Notes under the pieces: generated by a model
What the model saw: the letters and a program-made list of their open reading frames with translations, nothing else
Told to the model about the DNA's origin: nothing
Databases searched by the model: none
Made by a program: the position numbers and the translations under genes
In this document: positions 1-6,141 of the stretch, one piece after another
How positions within the stretch are numbered: position 1 is the first letter of the stretch
Layout of the letters: each line of letters starts with the position of its first letter
Assembly (NCBI RefSeq): GCF_934424005.1
Contig: NZ_CAKRXI010000070.1
Span: 1 to 6,224, forward strand
From: an uncultured Blautia sp.
GTDB taxonomy: Bacteria > Bacillota > Clostridia > Lachnospirales > Lachnospiraceae
Length of the DNA stretch: 6,224 nt
Direction: 5' to 3'

Positions 1-38
1 CTGAATGACAATCATAAAATGCGCAAGGGAGGAGAAGA

Positions 39-821
39 ATGAATTTAAACGTATTTTATGGAATTTTGATTCCGTTTATCGGCACATCAGCCGGTGCGGC
101 CTGTGTCTTTTTTATGAAAAAAGACCTGAACCAGTGGGTACAGCGCTGTCTGACCGGGTTTGCTGCGGGTGTCATGGTAGCAGCATCTGTGTGGAGCCTG
201 CTGATCCCTGCACTTGAACAGTCAGAAGGAATGGGAAAGCTCTCTTTTGTACCGGCAGCAGTTGGCTTCTGGGCAGGGGTGCTATTCCTGCTTTTGTTGG
301 ATCATATTATTCCACACCTGCATCAACAAACAGATAAGGCGGAAGGACCGAAGAGTCGTCTGCAAAAAACGACTATGCTTATATTGGCAGTTACACTTCA
401 TAATATCCCGGAAGGAATGGCAGTCGGTGTCGTTTATGCTGGTTATCTGACCGGAAACGTGCAGATTACGTTGATGGGGGCACTTGCACTGTCACTTGGA
501 ATTGCAATCCAGAATTTCCCGGAGGGGGCGATTATTTCCATGCCTCTGCGTTCTGAGGGAATGGGAAAAACAAAGGCATTCATTGGTGGTGTTTTATCAG
601 GAATCGTGGAACCGATTGGGGCAGTGATCACAATCCTGGCAGCAGGACTGATCGTCCCGGCATTGCCATATCTTCTGAGCTTTGCGGCGGGAGCCATGCT
701 CTATGTTGTTGTGGAGGAACTGATCCCTGAGATGTCTGCCGGGGAACATTCGAATATTGGAACGATTTTCTTTGCAGTTGGATTTACGTTAATGATGATA
801 TTAGATGTGGCATTAGGCTAA
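39..821 (+). CDS. ZIP-family divalent metal transporter
   Basis: Predicted inner-membrane permease of the ZIP (ZupT/GufA-like) family, which imports zinc and sometimes iron or manganese. It has 260 residues, the usual length for bacterial ZupT-type proteins, and looks complete. Visible family marks are HNIPEG at residues 121-126 and QNFPEG at 158-163, the paired metal-binding motifs of transmembrane helices 4 and 5, and EELIPE at 226-231 near the C-terminus. A short His-rich stretch (DHIIPHLH, about 88-95) opens the cytoplasmic loop between helices 3 and 4, as in the family. About eight hydrophobic segments are evident. The start at 39 is fixed by GGGAGGAG at 27-34. The last bases overlap the 3' end of the convergent broken gene at 813-1115. 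The substrate metal cannot be read from sequence alone. Confidence 0.93.
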   Translation: MNLNVFYGILIPFIGTSAGAACVFFMKKDLNQWVQRCLTGFAAGVMVAASVWSLLIPALEQSEGMGKLSFVPAAVGFWAGVLFLLLLDHIIPHLHQQTDKAEGPKSRLQKTTMLILAVTLHNIPEGMAVGVVYAGYLTGNVQITLMGALALSLGIAIQNFPEGAIISMPLRSEGMGKTKAFIGGVLSGIVEPIGAVITILAAGLIVPALPYLLSFAAGAMLYVVVEELIPEMSAGEHSNIGTIFFAVGFTLMMILDVALG

Positions 822-1115
822 GTGCGTATTCTGATGGTTGTATAAACCAGTGGCGGTATGAGGAAGACTTGCGGCATCTTTGTAGATATAGAAGATGCCG
901 CCCAGGAATCCAAAGATCAGACCTGCATAGCCACCGGAACAAAGAACAATGGTCGCTTTGACAAGTGCCGTTGTATTGTGAAGAAACAGACAGATCAGAG
1001 CACCGGCAAAAAGTCCGAGAACTGTTCATTCGAGTACCAGAACAGGAAGAAAAACGGATGCGCTAGAAGATTTTTTTGAATGTTTGCTGACATAGTTCCA
1101 TATTGTTTTATACAT
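813..1115 (-). pseudogene. Small two-helix membrane protein interrupted by an in-frame TGA
   Basis: The minus strand holds a 100-codon reading frame with an ATG at 1115, a good ribosome binding site (GAGGGA, 5 nt before the ATG) and a TAA at 813-815. It is interrupted once, at codon 30, by TGA (1026-1028). Before the stop it reads MYKTIWNYVSKHSKKSS and then a hydrophobic stretch. After it come one more hydrophobic run (TVLGLFAGALICLFL) and a second, Gly-rich helix (GGYAGLIFGFLGGIFYIY), then a polar tail. This is what a real basic-N-terminal, two-helix membrane protein looks like, with coding signal on both sides of the stop. No in-frame ATG, GTG or TTG follows closely enough to rescue translation, so I call it a nonsense-mutated pseudogene. 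It converges on, and overlaps by 9 bp, the metal transporter gene. I do not recognise the family. A sequencing error at the TGA is the alternative. Confidence 0.6.
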
Positions 1116-1145
1116 TGTAATCCCTCATTTCTTAATGAAAAGTAA

Positions 1146-1173
1146 TTGTTTTTTGATTTGTTTTCATTATAGT
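1146..1173 (+). promoter_or_regulatory. Possible promoter for the S8 protease gene
   Basis: TTGTTT (1146-1151) and TATAGT (1168-1173), 16 nt apart, lie about 110 nt upstream of the protease start in an AT-rich intergenic stretch. On the other strand TATAAT (1166-1171) overlaps the same place and could serve the broken membrane-protein gene, but its -35 region is poor. Assigned by eye, so weak. Nothing else is evident in 1116-1285. Confidence 0.3.
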
Positions 1174-1285
1174 GAGAGATTGTAAAGCAGGAATGCATAG
1201 TAATGAAAAATCTTTGTAAAATTTATGGTTTTGGTCAAAAGCTTTACATACAATAAATAAATGCATGAATGGAAATGAGATATTT

Positions 1286-2122
1286 ATGCCGGATCAGAAA
1301 CTTGATAATCTTTTAAACCTTGCAATGGATGCTACGCCACAGGAGCGGGCGAAGTCGGAAAATCTGAATGTCGGATATGATTCTACGACCAGGCTGTGGG
1401 ATGTGATCGTAAAATACAGTGAACCGGAAAGAGGACTTGGTGGTGATGGAATTCAGGTAGTTCCGCTGCTTGGCGGTTATGCTGTGGTTACTTTACCAGA
1501 AACGGAGCTTGATGCATACTCTGACAGAGAGCAGGTGGAATTTATAGAAAAGCCGAAAAGACTTTATTTTGAGACTTTTGAAGGGAGAGAGGCGAGCTGT
1601 ATCCTGCCAGTGCAGGCTGAGTTAAATGGGCTGACCGGCGAGGGGATTCTGGTCGGTATTGTTGATTCCGGAGTGGACTATTTTCATCCGGATTTCCGGA
1701 ACGAGGACGGCAGCAGTCGGATTCTGCGATTATGGGATCAGAGTGTGAATGGAAATCCACCAGAAAGTTATGTGACAGGAACAGAATATACAAAAGAAGA
1801 AATAGATAAGGCGCTTGCACTTGAAGAAACTGAGGGCAGGCGCCTTGTTCCGTCCAGGGATTTCAGTGGACATGGTACTGCAGTTCTTGGAATTGCAGCG
1901 GGAAATGGGAGAGCATCAGGTGGAGTGAACCGTGGTGTTGCGTATGAAAGTGAACTTCTGGTTGTAAAGATGAGAAATGCACGAGAAAATTCTTTTCCAA
2001 GGACAACGGAACTGATGGAAGGGATCGATTATCTTGTCCGACAGGCAGTGCAGATGGGGAAGCCGATTGCTATCAATATCAGTTTTGGAAATAACTATGG
2101 TTCCCATGAACCTTATAATTAA
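1286..2122 (+). pseudogene. S8 (subtilisin/CspB-like) serine protease, truncated before the catalytic Ser
   Basis: The N-terminal half of an S8 family peptidase of the CspA/B-like group found in spore-forming Clostridia. With the start at 1286 (MPDQKLDNLLNLA, the usual opening of this group) it has 278 residues; an in-frame ATG at 1265 would add seven. The N-terminal part resembles a prodomain (about 1-115). The catalytic Asp is in GIVDSGVD (D127) and the catalytic His in SGHGT (H196). The frame runs to ISFGNNYGSH and then ends after four unrelated residues (EPYN) at the TAA of 2120-2122. The oxyanion Asn and the GTSMA-type Ser block, which need roughly 250-300 more residues, are missing, so no active protease can result. 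The break coincides with the proposed left end of a mobile element. The other half should lie to the right of the window if this is a simple insertion. Ribosome binding site is weak. Confidence 0.85.
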
Positions 2123-2124
2123 GG
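2108..2124. other. Proposed left end of the integrated element (att junction)
   Basis: Protease homology stops at GGTTCCCATGA; the family sequence here is expected to continue His-Asp-Gly, so the shared GA at 2108-2109 would be the crossover dinucleotide. Immediately inside is an imperfect palindrome, CCTTA-TAAT-TAAGG (2111-2124), a candidate recombinase contact site. Large serine recombinases of the Tn4451 TnpX type use a GA core. The exact base of the junction is inferred from memory of the protein family, not from an alignment. Confidence 0.5.
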
Positions 2125-2135
2125 GAAAGCATAAG

Positions 2136-2178
2136 AAAACACTGATATTTCCTGTGTTTTCAGGAGATTCAGTGTTTT
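2136..2178 (-). terminator. Long hairpin terminator after the RHH gene, probably bidirectional
   Basis: AAAACACTGA (2136-2145) pairs perfectly with TCAGTGTTTT (2169-2178). Inside it TCCTG (2150-2154) and CAGGA (2161-2165) form a second stem with a 6-nt loop, separated by a small internal bulge. T runs occur on both strands. It sits directly at the 3' end of the minus-strand ribbon-helix-helix gene (whose TAA overlaps it) and would also insulate the element from transcription entering through the broken protease gene. Confidence 0.75.
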
Positions 2179-2347
2179 ACTTGGATTCATGATTGGCTGT
2201 CATTCTGGTCTTATAATACTCGGTCAGAATCATATTGATCTGCTGGGAACGTGTACGAAAGTTCTCTTTCGCATCCTTATCAATCTCAGCGACCAGTTCT
2301 TTGGAAAGAGTAGTATAGACCTGAACATTATTGGAATTGATAGCCAT
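2177..2347 (-). CDS. Small ribbon-helix-helix DNA-binding protein
   Basis: A 56-residue protein starting MAINSNNVQVYTTLSKE and ending in TANHESK. Residues about 8-13 (VQVYTT) fit the single beta strand, 15-29 the first helix (SKELVAEIDKDAKEN) and 32-46 the second helix (TRSQQINMILTEYYK), which matches the Arc/MetJ/CopG ribbon-helix-helix fold. These bind operators as dimers. The start is set by an excellent ribosome binding site, GGAGGTG, 4 nt before the ATG, and the gene has its own good promoter and a terminator, so I consider it real despite its size. It is the first gene inside the proposed left end of the element. No toxin-like partner adjoins it, so it is better seen as an orphan regulator or an accessory to recombination or transfer than as a proven antitoxin. 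Its target is unknown. Confidence 0.8.
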   Translation of the reverse strand: MAINSNNVQVYTTLSKELVAEIDKDAKENFRTRSQQINMILTEYYKTRMTANHESK

Positions 2348-2378
2348 GTGGCACCTCCGGTTTCATTTTAATAGCCCT

Positions 2379-2407
2379 ATTTTACCATACTTCATGGGGT
2401 GGGGCAA
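2379..2407 (-). promoter_or_regulatory. Promoter of the ribbon-helix-helix gene
   Basis: Read on the minus strand: TTGCCC (2402-2407), a 17-nt spacer, then TAAAAT (2379-2384), with TATGG directly before the -10, an extended -10 (TGn) as favoured in Gram-positive bacteria. The predicted start lies about 25 nt upstream of the ATG at 2347. Confidence 0.6.
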
Positions 2408-2468
2408 TGTTAACCGGGAAACGGAGTAGGATTTATTACAGGGCACATTTGCCGGAAAGGAATACAAA

Positions 2469-2846
2469 ATGAAAAAACATATTACAGATGAGAAAACAGG
2501 AATCAGCTATACATTATGCAGAGATTATTATTTGCCGGATCTGGAATTGAAAGAACAGGAAGAAGCACATTATGGAAAGTATGGAATGCTTAGAAAAAGT
2601 TTTCTGAAAGAACATCGATCAGGGTTATATTCCTCTTATCTGCTGACGGGCAAATTAACAGCACATTTGAATGAAGTAGATCAGCAGGCAAATGAAAGAA
2701 TGGAAGTACTGGTAGATCAGATGATGGAAAGACAGGCAATTACAGAAGAACTGAAAGTACGTGATCAGATGGCATGGGTTGGTGCAGTCAATAATATTAG
2801 GAATGCTGCGGAAGAGATTGTGTTAAATGAAATTGTGTATATTTAA
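2469..2846 (+). CDS. tnpV: Transposon-encoded protein TnpV
   Basis: A 125-residue protein of the TnpV family, first noted in the mobilizable transposon Tn4451 and common in integrative elements of Clostridia. Recognisable parts are DYYLPDL near residue 19, YGKYGMLRKSFLKEHR (about 35-50), GLYSSYLLTGKL, then the Glu/Gln-rich helical middle and the conserved end DQMAWVGAVNNIRNAAEEIVLNE. The length is normal for the family and the frame is intact. The start has GGAAAGGAA 6 nt upstream. The molecular role of TnpV is not known; it is not itself a recombinase. Its presence supports assigning this stretch to a Tn4451-like integrative mobilizable element rather than to the host chromosome. Its promoter is not clear; the 60 bp before it lie back to back with the ribbon-helix-helix promoter, so that protein might control both. 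Confidence 0.88.
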   Translation: MKKHITDEKTGISYTLCRDYYLPDLELKEQEEAHYGKYGMLRKSFLKEHRSGLYSSYLLTGKLTAHLNEVDQQANERMEVLVDQMMERQAITEELKVRDQMAWVGAVNNIRNAAEEIVLNEIVYI

Positions 2847-2903
2847 CCCAATACTCGCATTATTTAATATGGACGCACATAAACTAAAATGGGTATATTC
2901 TCC

Positions 2904-2932
2904 TTGACAAACTTGTTTGGAAAGGCTAAGAT
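2904..2932 (+). promoter_or_regulatory. Strong promoter for the small RNA upstream of abiF
   Basis: A perfect -35 box TTGACA (2904-2909) is followed after 17 nt by TAAGAT (2927-2932), placing transcription start near 2938-2941. TATACT at 2932-2937 is an alternative -10 but its 22-nt spacing is too long. This is the closest match to consensus in the window and points to a highly transcribed short RNA, not just an mRNA leader. Confidence 0.75.
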
Positions 2933-2938
2933 ATACTC

Positions 2939-3003
2939 AGTGATCGCACTATGGAAACTTGAGAAGCCCATAGTCCGGAAGGCTCCTGCGGGAGCCTTTC
3001 GTT
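2939..3003 (+). ncRNA. abiF-type small structured RNA
   Basis: Between the promoter at 2904-2932 and the AbiF-like gene lies a compact non-coding unit of about 65 nt. It holds a hairpin with a perfect 7-bp stem, ACTATGG (2948-2954) with CCATAGT (2968-2974), around a 13-nt purine-rich loop, followed within 5 nt by a strong terminator stem. No open reading frame fits. A conserved structured RNA, called the abiF RNA motif, is known to sit next to abiF-family genes in Bacillota, and position and architecture match that idea. I have not aligned it to the covariance model, so family membership is an inference. Its likely job is to hold the neighbouring HEPN toxin in check, as the antitoxin half of an RNA-regulated abortive-infection pair. 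The 5' end is uncertain by a few nucleotides. Confidence 0.7.
2979..3003 (+). terminator. Intrinsic terminator of the small RNA
   Basis: AAGGCTCC (2979-2986) pairs perfectly with GGAGCCTT (2991-2998) around a TGCG tetraloop, then TTTCGTTATTT. The stem is GC-rich, the T tract is broken by CG, so some read-through into abiF is plausible. The terminator ends about 30 nt before the abiF ribosome binding site. Confidence 0.85.
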
Positions 3004-3049
3004 ATTTATACGGATAAATTGGTAAAGCAGATGAAAGGTGGTGGAAAAC

Positions 3050-3991
3050 TTGAATAAAAAGCAATTTTTAACATATGATGAACAGATTACTTTTCTGGAA
3101 GAACAGAAAGGTTTAATAATTTCTGATAAAGAATATGCCAGAAGAACATTGCTTAAAATCGGATATTTTCCACTGATCAATGGCTATAAAGAGATATTTA
3201 AGGAGTCAAACAACGACCAATTTCAAAGAGGAACAACATTTGAAGATATTTACGAATTGTATAACTTTGATAATGATTTGAGAAATATTTTCCTTAAATA
3301 TATTTTAGTAGCAGAACGAAACATAAAATCATCCTTATCATATCATTTTTGTAATGAATATGGGGATTTACAGTCAGACTATCTGAATGTGAATAATTAT
3401 GACTATACAGGCAAGAAGAAAAATGTGATAAATAAAATGTTAAAGATTATGTCCGGGCAGCTACGACATGACAGCGACTACGTTTATATTCGGCATTACA
3501 TGACGATATATCAATACGTTCCATTGTGGGTGCTGATGAATGTCCTGACAATCGGGCAGTTATCAAAAATATATGCCAGTCAGAAGGGGCGTATACAGAT
3601 TAAAGTCTGTCAGGACTTTGGACCTCTGAAGGTAAATGAACTGGGAAAAATGCTGGCGGTTATGACAAAATTCAGAAATGTTTGTGCTCATAATGATCGG
3701 TTGTTTGACTTTCGGACAAAAGATGCGTTGTTGGATAGAAATATTTATGAGCGTTTACAGATATCAAAGGAAAAAGGGCGTTATAAATACGGTAAGAATG
3801 ATCTCTATGCACAGGTTATTATTTTAAAGCTACTTTTGTCAGATGAAGATTTTCGCACATTCTTTCATGATTTAAAAGTGTGCTTCAAAAAGCATCCAAT
3901 ACATAAAGAAATACTTGAGAGAATGGGATTCCCGGAAAACTGGGAACGGATTGGGAGAATCAAGAAATACACGAAGTCAGAAATATATTGA
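3050..3991 (+). CDS. abiF: AbiF/Abi_2-family abortive infection protein (HEPN nuclease)
   Basis: A 313-residue protein of the Abi_2 (AbiD/AbiF) family. Typical features are the opening KKQFLTYDEQITFLEEQKGL, GYFPLINGYK (about residues 38-47), the central DLRNIFLKYILVAERNIK (76-93), YVPLWVLMNVLTIGQLSKIY (156-175) and the HEPN ribonuclease motif RNVCAHNDRLF, where R209 and H214 form Rx4H. Known members block phage by cleaving RNA and stopping growth. The start is chosen at TTG 3050 because AAAGGTGG (3034-3041) lies 8 nt before it and family proteins begin close to this point; GTG at 3038 or 3041, inside that site, would add three or four residues. I see no promoter between the upstream RNA's terminator and this gene, so expression may rely on read-through. 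Base composition is lower in GC than the mobilization genes and much lower than the metal transporter, in line with cargo of separate origin. It converges with the relaxase gene. Confidence 0.9.
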   Translation: MNKKQFLTYDEQITFLEEQKGLIISDKEYARRTLLKIGYFPLINGYKEIFKESNNDQFQRGTTFEDIYELYNFDNDLRNIFLKYILVAERNIKSSLSYHFCNEYGDLQSDYLNVNNYDYTGKKKNVINKMLKIMSGQLRHDSDYVYIRHYMTIYQYVPLWVLMNVLTIGQLSKIYASQKGRIQIKVCQDFGPLKVNELGKMLAVMTKFRNVCAHNDRLFDFRTKDALLDRNIYERLQISKEKGRYKYGKNDLYAQVIILKLLLSDEDFRTFFHDLKVCFKKHPIHKEILERMGFPENWERIGRIKKYTKSEIY

Positions 3992-4001
3992 ATTATTTGA
4001 G

Positions 4002-4050
4002 AAGGACTGCTGTTCTGTAGAACTATTATTTCTATGAGCAACAGTCCTTT
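4002..4050 (+). terminator. Shared bidirectional terminator between abiF and the relaxase gene
   Basis: A long hairpin: the arm starting AAGGACTG (4002-4009) and running to 4015 pairs with the arm GAGCAACAGTCCTT (4036-4049), 14 positions with one mismatch and one wobble, loop about 20 nt. TTT follows on the plus strand and A runs precede it, so it can end transcription from both convergent genes. Confidence 0.75.
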
Positions 4051-4072
4051 AATGTATACCATTTTGTAAAAA

Positions 4073-5782
4073 TCACAATTCCATATCATGTGACTTTTTC
4101 TTAGATCGAGCAGGCTGATTTCGTCGTATCTCCTGTTTCCTCTGATATTCAAGTTCCCATGCACGATGGGAAAAAACATCAGGATCTTCCACATTGAGAT
4201 AATCTACTTCATCGGCTGCAATATCACGACGGTGATAGTCATAATATTTACCAAAAGTTCCTTTAAGCTGTTCAATCAGCTTATCCCGGAAAGCAGGACG
4301 TATCTGGATTCTGGTATCCAGTAATTCTGTATATTGTTCTGGATCAGGACGAAATTTTTCTTCCCGGAAAGCGGAAGCATCTTTTTTTAGCTGCTTTTTG
4401 AGCGAAGTGTCCTGAGAATCCAAGATATCCAGATTTTTATTCATCTGGTCATATTTCTTGGATAGATTCGTCATATCTTTATCGGTAGAGCATTGTGCCT
4501 GGAAGATTAGCTGTTCTTTCTGTGATTTCAGTTCTTCGATTTCTTCTGTAACAGTGGTAAGCTGTTGATTCAATTTTATATGCTGGATGGGATTCAAAAT
4601 ACTGGTTTTATCCTTTTGCACATTCAGTTCTTTCCGTTCTGTAACTTTCGCTTTGAGTTTCTTTTTGACGGTGTTGTATTTATTCAGTATTGGATTAAAA
4701 TGATTCATCCAGTCATGTATCACTTCTTTTTGCATTTCATTGTGAAGTAAATGATATTGTGTAAAAATCATATGATTGCGGATCGCTTCCAATGTTTCTG
4801 CAATTATCGGAATAGATTTTTCTACAGCTTCAGCCAATTTTGCTACCTGAGCTTTTAATTCCCGGAGCATTTTGTTATCTGCACGAATCTGACGGTTGAT
4901 TTCACAACGGTCTGATATTATGCCATTCTTTTCCATATTCTGGGCAATGTAGCCCTCATGGATGGTTGGCTGTTCGGTGATTCCCTGAGCTGCAAAGCTG
5001 CGGTGATCAATGGCGGCATTTATCTGATTATGGGAAAGCATTTTATTTACGGCATCTGCCCAGTTTGCCCGCCAGATGCAGAGTTGTTCATCACTGTTCC
5101 ATTGTTCAGAAATAGGATTCTGTCTGCCATATCGGCTGCTTTTAGGGTGTTTATCAATTCGTTCATATCCTTTTTCCTGTGCAACAGAAGAAGTCAGATA
5201 TACTTTCTTTTTCCCAACTTTATAGTGATATTGCTTTTCCCATCCCTGTTTTTGAGCAATTTTAAATTCAGAAGCAGTAAATCCTTTTTCTTCCCCATCT
5301 TTGATACAGAGATATTCTTTTTCAGTTTTATATTGCCATGTTCCATTTTCATTTAGTGGTCGGACAGTAAGAAGGATGTGTGCATGGGGATTGTGACCAT
5401 CTGTATCGTGAATGGCAAAATCAGCGCACATTCCCATATCTACAAAGTTCCTTTGAATAAAATTCTGAAGAAGAGAAATATTGCTGTTTTTATCCAATTC
5501 AACAGGGAGTGCGACAACAAATTCTCTTGCCAGTCGGCTGTCTTTGGTCTTTTCGGTTTCTTCCACAGCATTCCAGAGTTGTTCCCGGTCATTCCATTCC
5601 GATGGAGCCATTGGTGAAAGCATCACTTCCTGATAGATCAGACCATGCTTTCTGGTATAGTCATGCTGGATGCCATCGTAATCATTATACATGCGGCTAC
5701 AGCTCATATAAGCAGAAGCAGCAACAGCAGACCGACCGGAACCACGGCTGACGACTTTGGATTGCATATGATAAATTGCCAT
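4073..5782 (-). CDS. MobA/MobL-family relaxase (MOBQ type)
   Basis: A 569-residue DNA relaxase that nicks the element at oriT and pilots the strand into a recipient. The N-terminal MobA/MobL domain (1-about 240) shows GRSAVAASAYMS with the catalytic Tyr at 25, LWNAVEETEK with RLAREFVVALP (69-93), and the metal-binding three-His motif AIHDTDGHNPHAHILL (H125, H133, H135). The rest, about 310-520, is charged and largely coiled-coil (for example ELKAQVAKLAEAVEK and TTVTEEIEELKSQKEQL), ending in a basic tail (RRNQPARSKKK). There is no helicase or primase domain. The start at 5782 is set by a perfect AAAGGAGGT (5790-5798) 7 nt away and by the family opening MAIYHMQ; an upstream ATG at 5863 would add 27 unlike residues and run into the oriT hairpin. 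It lies downstream of, and probably in one transcript with, the DUF3847-like gene. Confidence 0.95.
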   Translation of the reverse strand: MAIYHMQSKVVSRGSGRSAVAASAYMSCSRMYNDYDGIQHDYTRKHGLIYQEVMLSPMAPSEWNDREQLWNAVEETEKTKDSRLAREFVVALPVELDKNSNISLLQNFIQRNFVDMGMCADFAIHDTDGHNPHAHILLTVRPLNENGTWQYKTEKEYLCIKDGEEKGFTASEFKIAQKQGWEKQYHYKVGKKKVYLTSSVAQEKGYERIDKHPKSSRYGRQNPISEQWNSDEQLCIWRANWADAVNKMLSHNQINAAIDHRSFAAQGITEQPTIHEGYIAQNMEKNGIISDRCEINRQIRADNKMLRELKAQVAKLAEAVEKSIPIIAETLEAIRNHMIFTQYHLLHNEMQKEVIHDWMNHFNPILNKYNTVKKKLKAKVTERKELNVQKDKTSILNPIQHIKLNQQLTTVTEEIEELKSQKEQLIFQAQCSTDKDMTNLSKKYDQMNKNLDILDSQDTSLKKQLKKDASAFREEKFRPDPEQYTELLDTRIQIRPAFRDKLIEQLKGTFGKYYDYHRRDIAADEVDYLNVEDPDVFSHRAWELEYQRKQEIRRNQPARSKKKSHDMEL

Positions 5783-5860
5783 ATCTGGTACCTCCTTTCG
5801 ATGTTGCCTGCAACAGCGGATAAAGCCCTCGGCAGAGCGCACGAGCCCCGAATGGGATAC

Positions 5861-5898
5861 CACTGCCTGATTTATCAGGTGGTGAGTAAGTGCGCCCT
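5861..5898 (+). other. Origin of transfer (oriT) with IncQ/MOBQ-type nic region
   Basis: The stretch TAAGTGCGCCCT (5887-5898) matches the nic core shared by IncQ-like plasmids and Gram-positive MOBQ systems such as pIP501 and pSK41/pGO1. Just before it is an imperfect inverted repeat, CACTGCCTGA (5861-5870) and TCAGGTGGTG (5875-5884), with a TTTA loop and two G-T pairs. Hairpin followed closely by the core is the usual order. The cleaved strand would be the plus strand, with the nick within GCGCCCT, so the relaxase gene would be transferred last. It lies in the non-coding gap before the relaxase gene, where a cognate oriT is expected. The rest of that gap (5783-5860 and 5899-5919) shows only a small palindrome, GTTGCCTGCAAC, at 5803-5814. 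Confidence 0.85.
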
Positions 5899-5919
5899 TT
5901 GGGAGTAGAACTTGTGCGT

Positions 5920-6141
5920 TTACATTCCCCGTAGCCGGATCATCAGCTCCCGTTTCAAGGAATCCAAATCCATTTCTTTAATATGGGGAACAATACTTTC
6001 CAGAATGGCTCCTTCCTGGACTAAGCGGTGTGTTCTGGCATCACGCTCTTTTTTTCGGTTTCTTGCTTCTGCTTCTTCCTGGCGGTGTTTTGCCTGTAAA
6101 AGTGCTTTTTCTTCCGGTGTCATGATTCTTTTATCTGCCAT
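5920..6141 (-). CDS. DUF3847-like small mobilization-associated protein
   Basis: A 73-residue, highly charged protein reading MADKRIMTPEEKALLQAK, then a Glu/Arg/Lys-rich helix (about 18-38), then ARTHRLVQEGAILESIVP and a short C-terminal helix. The ARTHRL...GAILE part is what DUF3847-type proteins encoded just before MobA/MobL relaxases look like, where they may act as relaxosome accessory factors (a MobC-like role is an inference). The ATG at 6141 has no good Shine-Dalgarno sequence; a GTG at 6150 would add three residues with no better site. The stop is about 137 bp from the relaxase start, and the oriT lies between the two, so this protein is placed to act at, or be controlled with, the oriT. 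Confidence 0.75.
   Translation of the reverse strand: MADKRIMTPEEKALLQAKHRQEEAEARNRKKERDARTHRLVQEGAILESIVPHIKEMDLDSLKRELMIRLRGM

Noticed and set aside
5..217. A 70-residue frame overlapping the start of the metal transporter
   Set aside because: It is a shifted-frame shadow of the ZIP coding sequence with no ribosome site.
1026..1028. The in-frame TGA as a selenocysteine codon
   Set aside because: It falls within a hydrophobic helix with no redox motif around it, and I see no convincing hairpin just downstream; a nonsense mutation is simpler.
858..1198. Separate short frames on both strands in the region after the transporter, including minus-strand frames at 784-1029 and 995-1198
   Set aside because: They are out of frame with the coherent 813-1115 minus-strand reading, lack ribosome sites, and do not read like protein.
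2177..2846. The ribbon-helix-helix gene and tnpV as a toxin-antitoxin pair
   Set aside because: They are divergent, and tnpV belongs to a known transposon-associated family with no toxin features.
4958..5356. A 132-residue plus-strand frame opposite the relaxase gene, rich in Phe, Ile and Ser
   Set aside because: It is the antisense of a clear MobA/MobL domain, has no ribosome site, and its composition is what antisense of Lys/Glu-rich coding sequence gives.
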